A stretch of 64,000 nt of DNA. It comes from Azospirillum halopraeferens DSM 3675 (GTDB lineage: Bacteria; Pseudomonadota; Alphaproteobacteria; Azospirillales; Azospirillaceae). Position 1 is the first letter of the stretch. Each line of letters opens with the position of its first letter. This document shows, piece after piece, positions 43,142 to 53,123 of this stretch. The notes beneath the pieces were generated by a model that was not told where the DNA came from, did not search any database, and saw only the letters and a list, made by a program, of their open reading frames with translations. The stretch spans positions 1-64,000 of the forward strand of contig NZ_AUCF01000015.1 of NCBI RefSeq assembly GCF_000429625.1, read 5' to 3'. A program made the position numbers and the translations under genes.

Positions 43142-44058
43142 TCCACCCGCCGGGTTGCAAGCGCGATGCCGGCGGCGATCAGGGCGATGCCGACACCGTG
43201 GAACCAGTGCGGCCGCTCGCCCAGCCAGCCGATGGCGAGCAGGCTGCCGAACACCGGCATCAGGTGGATGGACAGGCCGGTGCGGTTGGCGCCGATCACC
43301 GCCACCGCCCGGTTGAAGCAGAGGTAGGCCAGGATCGACGGGAAGACCGCGACGTAGGCGATGGACCCCAGCGACACGGCGTTGACGGCCAGCGGCCGGC
43401 CGCCCAGGCTTTCGGCCAGGTAGACGGGCAGCAGCATCGCCGCCCCCAGGGTGAAGGTGGCGGCCAGGAGGCTGAGGCCGTGCACCGCCGGACGGCGGCG
43501 CAGCAGGGCCGTGTAGGCGGCGTAGGCGAGCACCGCGGCGATGATCCAGAGATCGCCGGTGTTGAAGCGCAGCCCCGCCAGGGTGGCGGGGTCGCCGCGG
43601 GCGATCAGCGTCAGGGCGCCGGCCAGCGAGACGGCGATGCCCAGCCCCTGCAGGGGCGCCACCGGTTCGCGGAACAGCATGAAGCTCATGGCGACGATCA
43701 GCACCGGCATGGCCGACTGCATCATCACCGCGTTCAGCGCCGTGGTGTCGGCCAGGCCGATGTAGACGAAGGTGTTGAAGCAGGCGATGCCCAGCGCCGA
43801 GAGCACCAGCACGATCCACCGGTGCGCCAGCAGCACCTCCAGGTCGCGGCGCAGGTGGGGCCAGGCGAAGGGCAGCACGATCAGCGCCCCCAGCGCCCAG
43901 CGCCAGAAGGCCAGCGCCACCGGCGGCACGGCGTCCGCCACCGCCCGGCCGAGCACGAAGTTGCCCGACCAGAACAGGGGCGGCAGCATCAGCAGCAGCC
44001 AGGGCTGCGCGAACAGCCCGGCCGCCGGCCGTGCCGGTCCGGTGGTGCCGGCGGCCAT
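43132..44058 (-). CDS. EamA/DMT-family transporter
   Basis: The 308-residue protein has ten predicted membrane helices in two EamA repeats (FWSGNFVLGRAVADAVPPVA... RWALGALIVLPFAW, then GDLWIIAAVLAYAAYTALLR... SLGSIAYVAVFPSILAYLCF). This is the drug/metabolite exporter type, with no clear substrate. A small coiled-coil gene ends four bases upstream, so the two may be coupled. Confidence 0.92.
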   Translation of the reverse strand: MAAGTTGPARPAAGLFAQPWLLLMLPPLFWSGNFVLGRAVADAVPPVALAFWRWALGALIVLPFAWPHLRRDLEVLLAHRWIVLVLSALGIACFNTFVYIGLADTTALNAVMMQSAMPVLIVAMSFMLFREPVAPLQGLGIAVSLAGALTLIARGDPATLAGLRFNTGDLWIIAAVLAYAAYTALLRRRPAVHGLSLLAATFTLGAAMLLPVYLAESLGGRPLAVNAVSLGSIAYVAVFPSILAYLCFNRAVAVIGANRTGLSIHLMPVFGSLLAIGWLGERPHWFHGVGIALIAAGIALATRRVDHR

Positions 44059-44062
44059 GGTG

Positions 44063-44320
44063 TCAGCCCCGCCGCCGCGGCTTGCCGGCCGGGGGCGCCG
44101 GCGGCGCCTTCAGCTCGGCCTCCAGATCGGCGATGCGCTTGGCCATGGTGGTGCGCAGGGTCGGCGCGGCATGGCTCTTCAGCGCGGCGAACTGGTCCTT
44201 CAACTCGCGGAGCTGGCGTTCCTTCTGCTCGCGCGAGCGCTTGATGGCGACGTTGTCGGAATGCTGGCCCTCGAAGGCGCGCATGGATCGTTCCTCGGAC
44301 TGATCGGCGGGACCGGCCAT
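44063..44320 (-). CDS. small coiled-coil hypothetical protein
   Basis: The ATG at 44320 (MAGPADQSEERSM) gives an 85-residue basic protein; a further ATG at 44284 is possible, and an upstream one at 44386 is less likely. The middle is a strong coiled coil (SREQKERQLRELKDQFAALK), ending with a Pro/Lys/Arg tail. No domain is recognised. It lies four bases before the EamA gene on the same strand. Confidence 0.6.
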   Translation of the reverse strand: MAGPADQSEERSMRAFEGQHSDNVAIKRSREQKERQLRELKDQFAALKSHAAPTLRTTMAKRIADLEAELKAPPAPPAGKPRRRG

Positions 44321-44419
44321 GGCCGGCCCCTCGGGAACGAGGGAGTACGACGGCCCGGGGGGCGATTGCAACGGGGCGCATGGCACCCTTGCGGGGGGTG
44401 CGCCTATGCCCGGTGCCGG

Positions 44420-45148
44420 TCAGCGCGGTGCCGGCGAACGATGGCACGCGACGATCAGGCCATCGGGCTGAAAGGCCGGGGCCGGATCAGCATGCAGGAG
44501 ATCGTACCGGGCCGCGAGCAGGGTGCGGACGCCCTCAAACAGAGCCGGCCCATGGGTGCCCACGATCAGCGAGCGGATGCGTCCTGAAGCGAGCAAGTCC
44601 GGCACGGCGGCGAGCACCTCCAGTTCGCTCCCCTGGATATCGAGTTTCACAACGTCCGCGGCGGCGCCGACATCCGCCATCAGGTCGGCAAGGGTAATCG
44701 TGGGCACATTGATCGTCGCCCCGGGCCGACCGGTCTTTCCGGCCGATTTCAGGTGACTGCCATAATGGAGCGGCACGAACTCGGACATTCCGGCGTGTGA
44801 GGAGATGGCATTGGTGCGCACCTCGATGGCGCCGTCGTCCAAGCCGTTCAGCGCCGCATGGGCGACGATGGCGTCGGCGTGGGCCGAAAGTGGCTCTATG
44901 GCAAGAACCCGTGCAAGCGGGTGCCTTTGCTTGACCAGGATGCTGTAGTAACCGACGCCGGCACCGATATCGATGAAGATCGGTTCATCGGTTCCACACC
45001 GCTCCAGCAGTCGTTCAAGCCATGCCTCTTCTTCCGGCTCGTGCAGGTTCGGATTGCCCGGCTCCTGATACCGTGCGAGCTGGACATCCAGCAGCATGTG
45101 CCGGAACAGGGTTACCCCGTTTGCGAAGCGGTAGGTTTCCGGTGTCAT
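44420..45148 (-). CDS. FkbM-family methyltransferase
   Basis: The 242-residue protein has S-adenosylmethionine-binding FIDIGAGVGYYSILVKQR, the acidic strand LAIEPLSAHAD, and FkbM-type VVKLDIQGSELEVLAAVPDL. FkbM enzymes O-methylate sugars or polyketides. The gene is third in a likely operon after a glycosyltransferase and a sulfotransferase, so a sugar hydroxyl on a cell-surface glycan is the likely target. Base composition is a little less GC-rich than the surrounding core genes. Confidence 0.9.
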   Translation of the reverse strand: MTPETYRFANGVTLFRHMLLDVQLARYQEPGNPNLHEPEEEAWLERLLERCGTDEPIFIDIGAGVGYYSILVKQRHPLARVLAIEPLSAHADAIVAHAALNGLDDGAIEVRTNAISSHAGMSEFVPLHYGSHLKSAGKTGRPGATINVPTITLADLMADVGAAADVVKLDIQGSELEVLAAVPDLLASGRIRSLIVGTHGPALFEGVRTLLAARYDLLHADPAPAFQPDGLIVACHRSPAPR

Positions 45149-45202
45149 GATGCGCCATGTCAGAGGGGGATCTGCCGGTTGCCAGCGGGCCCGGGCGTCG
45201 CA

Positions 45203-45961
45203 TCAATAGCCCGCCCGGGCCACGATGTCACCATGATGCCGCCGGAACAGTGCGACCTGTTCGTCCGAGAGATACTGCTTGAAGTTGCCGGCGCTCTTTT
45301 TCCAGAAGAAATGGCCGTCCTTCCTCGTTGATTGCTCGGCCCTTTCGGCTGCGGCATACACACGCTGACGGTCGGTAGTCAGGAAGTCCGCCAACCCGTC
45401 CAACGCACGGGCGCGGTCGGAAATCATATCCTCATAGCGGAGAACCAGCGTATTCGGACGCGGCAACCAGGACGACACGTTGTCCATCCATGACCCGGAT
45501 CGTGCAAACTGCGGCTGCAATGTTCCGTACACGACGAATGCCTTGAAGAACAGATCCAGGCTTCCGTCCTGCAACGCCTGATCAACACCGGAACAGGGGA
45601 TGGAAAACGGTCCTGACGCGGGCGGCCGCAAAGACTGATCCGCCACCGATTCGGGCTTCAGCAGGAAATAATTGAGCTGCGACAGAAACACATCGAGGGG
45701 ATGTCGGACAATATAGATGTATTTTGTCTGTCGTATCGGCAAGCCCTGGAAGGCACCGATGGGGGTTTTATCATGACTCTTATAGAATGATATCCGCCGC
45801 CCTGCGAGATCAACGTACGGCGCATCGAATATATTATTCTTATAACAATCAGGAACAGCGGACCAGTCTCCGCCAAAGAACATTTCCGATACCACCGCCC
45901 GCAGCCACGTGTTTCCGGATTTCGGGAACGAGTAAATACCTATGAATTCTCGGGGATTCAT
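45203..45961 (-). CDS. sulfotransferase domain protein
   Basis: The 252-residue protein has the PAPS-binding start IGIYSFPKSGNTWLRAVVSE (5'-phosphosulfate loop), the 3'-phosphate motif YIVRHPLDVFLSQLNYF, and VLRYEDMISD. It transfers sulfate from PAPS to an acceptor hydroxyl, probably a glycan or lipid given the flanking glycosyltransferase and methyltransferase genes. Its first 150 codons are clearly AT-richer than the rest of the window, suggesting recent acquisition. PAPS synthesis genes are not in the window. Confidence 0.92.
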   Translation of the reverse strand: MNPREFIGIYSFPKSGNTWLRAVVSEMFFGGDWSAVPDCYKNNIFDAPYVDLAGRRISFYKSHDKTPIGAFQGLPIRQTKYIYIVRHPLDVFLSQLNYFLLKPESVADQSLRPPASGPFSIPCSGVDQALQDGSLDLFFKAFVVYGTLQPQFARSGSWMDNVSSWLPRPNTLVLRYEDMISDRARALDGLADFLTTDRQRVYAAAERAEQSTRKDGHFFWKKSAGNFKQYLSDEQVALFRRHHGDIVARAGY

Positions 45962-46004
45962 GATTCACGTCTCCGGGTATTCAGCGATGGAGGTGTAAAG
46001 TGGC

Positions 46005-46880
46005 TCATGCCGGCTCGACAACGCAGGTGTAGCGTGCCCTGGCGTCGTCGAAGACGACACTGTGTATCGGTTCGGCGAAACGCTTCAGTTCGGGAGCCCC
46101 GAGGCCCGCACTCCGCAGCCGGAACCAAGCGACATGGCCGTCGTTGGACGGCAATCGGTCGATGTCCACATAGCGTGCCAGCACCCGCCGCGCCTCCTCC
46201 AGGTACCGGTCGCGCTGACGCCGGCTCTTCTGGTCGTCGTGCCGGCGAAAGGCGGCCAGGGGCATGTCGATGCCCCACAGAACGGCGTGCTCGAAAAAGC
46301 GGGCCCAAAGCTCGAAATCAGCGGCAAGGGACAGCGTGCGGTCGAAGCGGCCGCCGGCCCGTTCCCACAGGCTGCGGCGCCAGAAGGTAGATTCCTGTTG
46401 TATGAAACCATTCGAAGCCCGATTGGCTCCCGGCAAATAGTCACCGCGCCGGAACGCAGCCGCACTGAATCCACCTTTGGGCCGGCAATGCAGTCCGCTG
46501 CCGCGCTCCGTCAGCACAAGAGGGAACCTGGTGGTCAGCCACTCCACCTCCGGGCAGTCATGGAAGATCCTCTGGACCGTCTGCACCGTCCACGGGCACA
46601 GGATATCGTCGGAATTGATCCATCCCATGATCTCGCCGTCGCTTCGGGAGAACCCCTCTTCGATCGCAGCATACTGTCCATCGTCAGGATGCGAACGCCA
46701 GTAATGCAGCCGGCCCTCATACCTCTTGATGATGGCGTCCGAACCGTCGGTCGAACCGCCGTCCATGACCAGATACTGCAACTCCGCACAACCCTGGCTG
46801 AGCACGGACTCAATCGTATCTTTAAGATACGCCGCGTGATTGAAGGATGGGGTGATGAGGCTGAAGCCGGGCATTGACAT
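46005..46880 (-). CDS. family 2 glycosyltransferase
   Basis: The ATG at 46880 (MSMPGFSLITPSFNHAAYLK) has AAGGA upstream. The GT-A fold is evident: ITPSFNHAAYLKDTIESVLS, the nucleotide-binding VMDGGSTDGS, and the DxD-like GWINSDDILCPW. Later, FDRTLSLAADFELWARFF supplies the catalytic-base region. It adds a sugar to a growing glycan, donor unknown. It is first in the operon with the sulfotransferase (43 bases downstream) and the FkbM methyltransferase. Confidence 0.93.
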   Translation of the reverse strand: MSMPGFSLITPSFNHAAYLKDTIESVLSQGCAELQYLVMDGGSTDGSDAIIKRYEGRLHYWRSHPDDGQYAAIEEGFSRSDGEIMGWINSDDILCPWTVQTVQRIFHDCPEVEWLTTRFPLVLTERGSGLHCRPKGGFSAAAFRRGDYLPGANRASNGFIQQESTFWRRSLWERAGGRFDRTLSLAADFELWARFFEHAVLWGIDMPLAAFRRHDDQKSRRQRDRYLEEARRVLARYVDIDRLPSNDGHVAWFRLRSAGLGAPELKRFAEPIHSVVFDDARARYTCVVEPA

Positions 46881-46938
46881 GTCCGTCGATCCTTCACGGC
46901 TCCGATTCGCCGGATGATGTGCACACAACCTGGTTCCT

Positions 46939-46982
46939 GCGAACCCATGGCGCCCTTTGCGAACCGCGAACGGGCTGCGAAC
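46939..46982. repeat. four GCGAAC motifs in a 44-base stretch
   Basis: GCGAAC occurs at 46939, 46959, 46966 and 46977 in the gap between the divergent GT2 and O-GlcNAc-transferase-like genes. The last two form GAAC-N7-GAAC (46968-46982), the alphaproteobacterial LexA box spacing. They may be regulator half-sites; no clear promoter overlaps. Confidence 0.4.
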
Positions 46983-47141
46983 TCTTTACGGCTTCCAATC
47001 GCAGGATGCTACCAATAGCTTTGCGACGCCGGCAGCGGTATCCCGGTGCATGAGAACCGGGCTTTCCGCCACAGGGGCCGGCGGGCATTGTCATAATGGC
47101 CGTACACCCCGCTTCCCGGCAGGTTCGCCTGCGCCCGTCCG

Positions 47142-47152
47142 CCCCCCCCCCC
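47142..47152 (+). repeat. homopolymeric C11 tract before a glycosyltransferase gene
   Basis: Eleven consecutive C residues end 14 bases before the ATG at 47166, where a ribosome binding site would be expected and none is seen. Long mononucleotide tracts slip in replication. Loss of one C would bring an upstream ATG at 47096 into frame with the gene. Confidence 0.85.
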
Positions 47153-47165
47153 GGGACCCTCCGAC

Positions 47166-48971
47166 ATGAAGACACCCGTTGCACACCGCCCGGCCCCCCT
47201 CGACGACGCCATGGCGGCCGCACAGCGATGCCTCGGCGCGGGCCGGTGGGACGAGGGGTTGGCGCGGCTGGACGCCCTGCCCGGCGCGGTGGCGGCGACG
47301 CCGGCCGTTCTGGTCATGCGCGGCTTGCTCCTGCTGGGGGCCGGGCGGACCGGCGAAGCCCGCGGGGCGGTGCGGCGGGCACTGGCCGTGGCTCCCGATC
47401 ATCGGGACGCCCATGTCCTGGCCGTGCGGGTCGAATCCGCCGACCGCCGGACCGGCGACGCCGACCGGCTGTTGCGCCGCGGCCTTCGCCTGCGCCCGGA
47501 CGACGCCGTGCTGTGGCGCGACGCCGGCAGCGCCGCGTACGAGGCGGGGGCGCTCGGCGCGGCGCAGTCCGCCCTGCGCCGGGCGCTTGCGCTCGCACCC
47601 GCCGACCGCCGGGCGCGAGCGATCCTGGCGACGGTCTGCGCCCGCCTCTCGGCCGAGCGGCGCTTTCTGGGCGATCCGGAGGGTGCGCTTGCCGCTGCGG
47701 ATCGCGCGGTGCGGCTGGACCCGGCCGTCGTGGCGGGGTGGTCGGCACGACTGTTCGCACGGCTGATGCTCGAAAGCACCACGGGCGCCGACCTGTACGC
47801 CGATGCCGCAGCCGCCGGACGGGCGCTCGGCGCCGCCGCGAAACCGGAAGCGGTGGCGCGGCGGCCCGAAGCGGGGCGGCCCGCCGGACGACCGATCGCC
47901 GTCGGGCTGCTGTCGACCTCGCTGGCGCAGAGTTCGGTGCGCTATTTCGTGGAGGGGTTGCTGCGGTCGGCCGATCCCTCGCGCATCGGCTTCACGCTCT
48001 ACGACGAACCCGCCGACGGAGCGTCCGACGAGGCGTTCGAGGTTCCCGCCGGCGTCCGTTCGGTGGACGCCCGCGGACTCCGGGCCGGCGCACTGGCCGC
48101 GCGCATCGCGGATGACGGCATCGACGTGTTGATCGACCTGATGGGACACGGCTGGTACGGCCGGCGGCTGGCGGTGCTGATGGCCCGGCCGGCGCCGCAC
48201 CTCGTCACGGCCATCGGCTATCCGGGCACGCTGGGGCTGCCCGTTCCCGTCCACAAGCTCACCGATCGGCTGATCCATCCGCCGGGCGGCCGCGAACGGC
48301 TGCACGAGGTGCCGCTCTACCTGCGCCACATGCATTGTTACGCGCCGCCGCCGTACGCACCGCCGGTGTCCACGCCGCGGGGCGACGGCTTGGTGTTCGT
48401 GTCCTTCAACCAGCTCTCCAAGCTCGGACCGACCGGTGCGCGCGCCTGGGCGGCGGCGCTTGCCGCCGTGCCGGGGTCGCGACTTCTGCTGAAGCGGCAG
48501 GATCTGGCCCGGGCGGACCGCGAGGCGCTGTTGGCACGGCTCGCCGGCTTCGGGCTGCCGCTCGACCGGATCGACTTCGATGACGCGGCGGATCACCACG
48601 CCGACCACCTCGCCGCCTACCGGCGCGCCGACGTGGCGCTGGACACCTATCCATACAACGGCACGACCACCACGTGCGAAGCGCTCTGGATGGGTGTCCC
48701 GGTCATCACGCTCGTCGGCGACCGGGAAACCTCCCGGACCGGCCTCTCCCTCCTCACCGCGGCGGGACGGAGCGATCTGGTCGCCGGCTCGGTCGAGGCG
48801 TTCGCCGCCTGCGCCCGCCGGCTCGCCGACGACGCCGACGGCCGCGCCGCCTTCCGCCGCGATGCCAGGACGCTGCTCTCCGCCTCCGCCCTGTGCGACG
48901 CCGAAGCCTATGCCAACGGGCTGGCCGGTGCGTTGGAACGCCTGGTCGACGGGGCGCCGGCCCGGCCGTGA
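47166..48971 (+). CDS. TPR plus O-GlcNAc-transferase-like (GT41) protein
   Basis: The 601-residue protein has an N-terminal TPR-like helical region (about residues 10-200, e.g. ALPGAVAATPAVLVMRGLLL, RALAVAPDHRDAHVLAVRVE). It then has the GT41/SPINDLY catalytic half: IDVLIDLMGHGWYGRRLAVL, IGYPGTLGLPVPVHKLTDRL, HPPGGRERLHEVPLYL, VFVSFNQLSKLGP, and DVALDTYPYNGTTTTCEALW followed by VPVITLVGD. Bacterial members modify proteins such as flagellins and adhesins, or build glycans. It is divergent from the GT2-sulfotransferase-FkbM operon. No ribosome binding site is seen, and a C11 tract precedes the ATG. Confidence 0.9.
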   Translation: MKTPVAHRPAPLDDAMAAAQRCLGAGRWDEGLARLDALPGAVAATPAVLVMRGLLLLGAGRTGEARGAVRRALAVAPDHRDAHVLAVRVESADRRTGDADRLLRRGLRLRPDDAVLWRDAGSAAYEAGALGAAQSALRRALALAPADRRARAILATVCARLSAERRFLGDPEGALAAADRAVRLDPAVVAGWSARLFARLMLESTTGADLYADAAAAGRALGAAAKPEAVARRPEAGRPAGRPIAVGLLSTSLAQSSVRYFVEGLLRSADPSRIGFTLYDEPADGASDEAFEVPAGVRSVDARGLRAGALAARIADDGIDVLIDLMGHGWYGRRLAVLMARPAPHLVTAIGYPGTLGLPVPVHKLTDRLIHPPGGRERLHEVPLYLRHMHCYAPPPYAPPVSTPRGDGLVFVSFNQLSKLGPTGARAWAAALAAVPGSRLLLKRQDLARADREALLARLAGFGLPLDRIDFDDAADHHADHLAAYRRADVALDTYPYNGTTTTCEALWMGVPVITLVGDRETSRTGLSLLTAAGRSDLVAGSVEAFAACARRLADDADGRAAFRRDARTLLSASALCDAEAYANGLAGALERLVDGAPARP

Positions 48972-48994
48972 TGGCCGCCCGCCCCGGACATGGC

Positions 48995-49027
48995 AAGGGC
49001 CCGAAAGCGGTGAGCTTTCAGGCCCTT
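48995..49027. terminator. hairpin between GT41 gene and tRNA-Thr
   Basis: AAGGGCCCGAAAGC pairs with GCTTTCAGGCCCTT around a GGTGA loop, one mismatch in 14 pairs. It lies between two converging transcripts and can end both, being five bases past the tRNA 3' end. Confidence 0.75.
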
Positions 49028-49031
49028 AGAA

Positions 49032-49106
<75 letters not shown>

Positions 49107-49279
49107 GTCGGGCGGCGACCATAGCGGCGTCGGGGGGGCGATGCAAGCGTGATATGGGGCGCCGAACCGGATTTTCCGGTCGGCACGACCCCTGACCATC
49201 GGCTTCGCACCATCATGTTAAGCGTTCGTTCAGTTTCCTGCACCAACAATATTGTACGAAAGTCCGGAGGGGGAATGCG

Positions 49280-50455
49280 ATGGGGTGGCGGGCAGCGCTG
49301 GGCGGGTTGGTTCTGGCGGCGGCGGTGACGGTGTCCGGGCCGGCACCGGCCGGCGATCCCGGTGTCCACGACGATCGGATCGTGTTCGGCCAGGCTGCCC
49401 CCCTGGACGGGCCGGCCGCCGCCCTGGGGCTGGGCATGCGCGCCGGCATCCTCGCCGCCTTCGCCGAGGCCAACGCGGCGGGCGGGGTGCACGGGCGGCG
49501 GCTGGAACTGGTCAGCCGCGACGACGGGTACGAGCCGGCGCGCTCGGCCGCGGAAACCCGCCGGCTGATCGAGCGGGACGGGGTCTTCGCCCTGGTCGGC
49601 CCCGTCGGCACGCCCACCGCCAAAGCGGCGCAGCCCATCGCCGCGGCGGCCGGCGTTCCCTTCATCGGGCCGTTCACCGGGGCGGCGTTCCTGCGCGGCG
49701 CGGACCAGCCCACCACCGTCAACGTGCGCGCCTCCTACGACCAGGAAACCGAAGCCTGGATCGAACGGCTGACCGGCGATCTCGGCATCCGCCGCATCGC
49801 CATCCTCTACCAGGACGACGCCTTCGGCGAGGCCGGGCTGGCCGGCGTGGAAAAGGCGATGAAGGCGCGCGACCTGCCGCTGGTCGCCCGCGGCACCTAT
49901 CCGCGCAACACCACGGCGGTCAAATCCGCCCTGCTGGCCATCCGCAAGGCAAAGCCCGAGGCGGTGGTGATGGTCGGCGCCTACGCACCCTCGGCCGAGT
50001 TCATTCGGCTGGCGCGGCGGCTGAAGCTCGACCCCGTGTTCGTCAACATCTCCTTCGTCGGGGCCGGCGCCCTGGCGGCGGACCTGGGGGAGGCCGGCGC
50101 CGGCGTGGTGGTGAGCCAGGTGGTGCCCCTGCCCGACGACGAGGGCATCCCCCTGGTCGCCGCGTTCCGCCGGGCGCTGGCCCTGGTGGAGGGCGGGCCG
50201 GAGCCGGACTTCGTCGCGCTGGAAGGCTACGCCGTCGGCCGGCTGGTGGTGGAGGCCCTGAACCGCCTGCCCGGCGAACCCACGCGCAGCGGCCTCCTGG
50301 ACACCATCCGGCGGGTCGGCCGCTTCGACCTGGGCGGCCTGACGCTGACCTTCGGGCCCGACGACAACCAGGGCTCCGACAGGGTATTCTTCACGGTGAT
50401 CGGGCCCGACGGCCGGTTCCGGGCGGTGGACAGCCTGGCCGGTCTGAAGGGCTGA
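49280..50455 (+). CDS. periplasmic branched-chain amino acid-type binding protein
   Basis: GGAGGGGG lies just upstream. The 391-residue protein has a signal peptide (cleaved near PAPAGD) and the Peripla_BP_6 fold: [60 protein letters not shown], and [18 protein letters not shown]. It would bind an amino acid or similar small ligand. No ABC transporter genes follow; 58 bases on comes a chemoreceptor. As with TorT and its sensor TorS, the binding protein probably presents ligand to the receptor's periplasmic domain. Confidence 0.93.
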   Translation: MGWRAALGGLVLAAAVTVSGPAPAGDPGVHDDRIVFGQAAPLDGPAAALGLGMRAGILAAFAEANAAGGVHGRRLELVSRDDGYEPARSAAETRRLIERDGVFALVGPVGTPTAKAAQPIAAAAGVPFIGPFTGAAFLRGADQPTTVNVRASYDQETEAWIERLTGDLGIRRIAILYQDDAFGEAGLAGVEKAMKARDLPLVARGTYPRNTTAVKSALLAIRKAKPEAVVMVGAYAPSAEFIRLARRLKLDPVFVNISFVGAGALAADLGEAGAGVVVSQVVPLPDDEGIPLVAAFRRALALVEGGPEPDFVALEGYAVGRLVVEALNRLPGEPTRSGLLDTIRRVGRFDLGGLTLTFGPDDNQGSDRVFFTVIGPDGRFRAVDSLAGLKG

Positions 50456-50513
50456 CGCGACGACGACGGCAAACCGCCGGCCACAGGCGGGGCATGAGGA
50501 GAGGAAGCGCACC

Positions 50514-53123
50514 ATGGCGAAGAGCGCGACGGCACCCGGCGGCAGCCGGGCGGGCGGTCTGAGCATCGGCACCAAGCTGTTGGTAACGTTCGGGCTGACC
50601 GCCGGGCTGACCGTCGCCGCGGCGTTCGTCGCCAACGGCTCGTACGTGCAGATCGACAACAGCATCGAGGCGATCACCGAACGCGGCGTGCGCGCCCTGG
50701 ACCTCTCGCGCGAGCTGGAGGTCGGCGCCGTCCGCCTGGGCGAACTGGCGCCGGCCCTGCGCACCGCCGAAAGCGAGTTCCTGCGGCGCGAGCTGGCCGA
50801 CCGCATCGAGGCGCAGGCGCAGAGCGTCGCCAACGCCCTGGACGGGCTGCGCCGGCTGGGCATGCCGGAGGTGGACGCCGCCGAGGAGGCGGTGACCGGC
50901 ATGAAACACGCCCTGGCCGAGCTGGCCGGCACCGTCACCGCCCTGGCCGACGCCCAGCGGGAACGGGCGCGCCTGCTGGAGATGTCCAAATCCGTGCACG
51001 CCGACCTGCTGGCCCGCTCCGCCGCGGTGGTCGAGGAGGCGACGGCCTCCATGCGCAACGGCGCCTCGGCCGCACTCGACGCCAACGGCATTGCCATCCG
51101 CCGCCTGATCGACGAGGAAGCCGGGGCGGTGCAGGCGGCGCTGGGCCTGTCGGCGGAGGCGAACCTGGCGGTGTCGCTGCTGATGGAAGCGGCCGGCACG
51201 GCCGACCCCGCCCGGCTGGAGCCGCTGCGCGAACGGTTCGAGATCGCCGGCCGCGGGCTGTCCCTGCACCTGGGCAATCTGCCCGACGGCAACGCCGCCG
51301 CGGAAGCCGCCATCCTCGTCGATTTCCTGCTCGACTACGGCCGCGGCCGCGACGACGTGTTCGCGCTGCGCGCCGCCGAACTGGCCGATGCCGGCCGGCC
51401 GGCCGCCGAACGCTCCGTGCTGGCCGGCCGCCGCGCCGGCATCCTGAAGGACATGACCGCGGTGCGCGACGAGCTGCTGGACGTCCTGTCCACCCTGGCC
51501 GACGAGGCGTCCTTCAACCTGATGATCGGCAGCGGCGACACCATCACCCGCAGCGGCGAACAGGTGGCGCGCCTGTTCAGCAACGAGGTGGAGGTTCTGC
51601 GCTCCGCCCTGGAGCTGCGCGGGGAGGCCAACCTGATGGCCGGGCTGCTCGCCACCGCCGCCAACGAAGCCGCGGCCTACGAGCTGTCGCAGCAGGACGC
51701 CGCCTTCCGGACGGCGGCCGAGGCCCTGGCCGCCGCCGCCGAGCGCAACGCGGCCTCCGCCGACGCCGCCACGCTGCGCACCGTCGCCGCCATGCTGACC
51801 GACATCGGCACCGGGCCGAAGGGCCTGTTCGCCCGCCGCTCCGCCGAACTGGGCCACGGTGCCCAGGCGCTGGGGCTGGACGAGATGATCCGCGCCAACA
51901 CCCACACCCTGTCGGAACGGGTGGCGACCATCGCGGCGGCGGCCAAGGAGGCGATGACGCAGGCGTCGCAGGACGCCCGCGCCACCACGGACATGGCCCG
52001 CACGGTGATGATCGTGCTGGGGATGTCCGGTGTCGCCGCGGTGCTGCTGGTGGGCTGGTTCGTCGTGCGCAACGGCATCGTTCTGCGGCTGCGCCGTCTG
52101 ACCGGCGCCATGAGCCGGATCAGCGAGGGCGACCTGAACGCCGAGGTGCCGACGGACGGCCGCGACGAGATCACCACCATGGCCGGATCCCTGGTGGTCT
52201 TCCGCGACAACGCCCGCGCCCTGGAACAGGAGCGCCGCCGCACCGAGGAGGAGCGGGAGCGCGCCGCCGGCGACCGCCGGCGCGCCATGCTGGACATGGC
52301 CGATCACTTCGAATCCAGCGTGCGCAGCCTGCTGGAGCGGGTGTCGCGCGCCGCCGACGACATGCACGGCATCGCCCGTCGCATGACCCACACCGCCGAG
52401 CAGACCTCGGGCGAGGCGGCGACCGCCGCCGCCACCTCCGAACAGGCGGCCGGCAGCGTCGAGGCGGTCGCCGCCGCCACCGAGGAGTTGTCCGTTTCCA
52501 TCCAGCAGATCGGCGACCAGGTCAACACCTCCAGCCAGATCGCCCGGCGGGCCGCCGAGGAAGCCGAGCGGACCGACCACACCGTGGAAGGGCTGGCCGA
52601 CGCCGCCGGCCGCATCGGCGAGGTGGTCAACCTCATCAACAACATCGCCAGCCAGACCAACCTGCTGGCGCTGAACGCCACCATCGAAGCGGCGCGGGCG
52701 GGCGAGGCCGGCAAGGGCTTCGCCGTGGTGGCGCAGGAGGTGAAGAACCTGGCCAGCCAGACCGCGCGGGCGACCGAGGAGATCTCCGCCCAGATCTCCG
52801 CCATGCAGACGGTGACCAGGGAATCGGTGGCGGCCATCCGGGAGATCGCCGGGACCATCCGCTCGATCAACGAGATCGCCACCACCATCGCCGCGGCGGT
52901 GGAGCAGCAGAACACCGCCACCCGCGAGATCGCCCGCAACGTCGGCGAGGCGGCCGATGGCACCCGGCACGTGCGCACCAACATCGACACCGTGGCCCGC
53001 GCCGCCGCCGACGCCGGTCAGTCGGCGCAGAGCGTGCTCGACGCCTCCTCCACGGTGGCCGATCAGGTGAAGGCGCTGGACAGCCAGGTCAACCGCTTCG
53101 TCAGCCAGATGCGCGCGGGGTGA
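50514..53123 (+). CDS. methyl-accepting chemotaxis protein with large TorS-like sensor
   Basis: The 869-residue receptor is unusually long. A first membrane helix (about 22-42: [20 protein letters not shown]) is followed by about 450 residues of periplasmic helices in repeating units ([20 protein letters not shown] and similar), like the TorS sensor fold. Then come a second helix ([20 protein letters not shown]), HAMP, and the signalling domain with tip [20 protein letters not shown]. TorS domains recognise the binding protein TorT, and the gene just upstream encodes a binding protein of that fold. A chemotactic response to a binding-protein ligand is inferred. The end overlaps the convergent gene by 23 bases. 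Confidence 0.95.
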   Translation: MAKSATAPGGSRAGGLSIGTKLLVTFGLTAGLTVAAAFVANGSYVQIDNSIEAITERGVRALDLSRELEVGAVRLGELAPALRTAESEFLRRELADRIEAQAQSVANALDGLRRLGMPEVDAAEEAVTGMKHALAELAGTVTALADAQRERARLLEMSKSVHADLLARSAAVVEEATASMRNGASAALDANGIAIRRLIDEEAGAVQAALGLSAEANLAVSLLMEAAGTADPARLEPLRERFEIAGRGLSLHLGNLPDGNAAAEAAILVDFLLDYGRGRDDVFALRAAELADAGRPAAERSVLAGRRAGILKDMTAVRDELLDVLSTLADEASFNLMIGSGDTITRSGEQVARLFSNEVEVLRSALELRGEANLMAGLLATAANEAAAYELSQQDAAFRTAAEALAAAAERNAASADAATLRTVAAMLTDIGTGPKGLFARRSAELGHGAQALGLDEMIRANTHTLSERVATIAAAAKEAMTQASQDARATTDMARTVMIVLGMSGVAAVLLVGWFVVRNGIVLRLRRLTGAMSRISEGDLNAEVPTDGRDEITTMAGSLVVFRDNARALEQERRRTEEERERAAGDRRRAMLDMADHFESSVRSLLERVSRAADDMHGIARRMTHTAEQTSGEAATAAATSEQAAGSVEAVAAATEELSVSIQQIGDQVNTSSQIARRAAEEAERTDHTVEGLADAAGRIGEVVNLINNIASQTNLLALNATIEAARAGEAGKGFAVVAQEVKNLASQTARATEEISAQISAMQTVTRESVAAIREIAGTIRSINEIATTIAAAVEQQNTATREIARNVGEAADGTRHVRTNIDTVARAAADAGQSAQSVLDASSTVADQVKALDSQVNRFVSQMRAG

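Noticed and set aside
46968..46982. Second GAAC-N7-GAAC site, between the GT2 and GT41 genes
   Set aside because: About one such match is expected by chance in this length, and no promoter elements or damage-related genes accompany it; kept only as part of a GCGAAC cluster.
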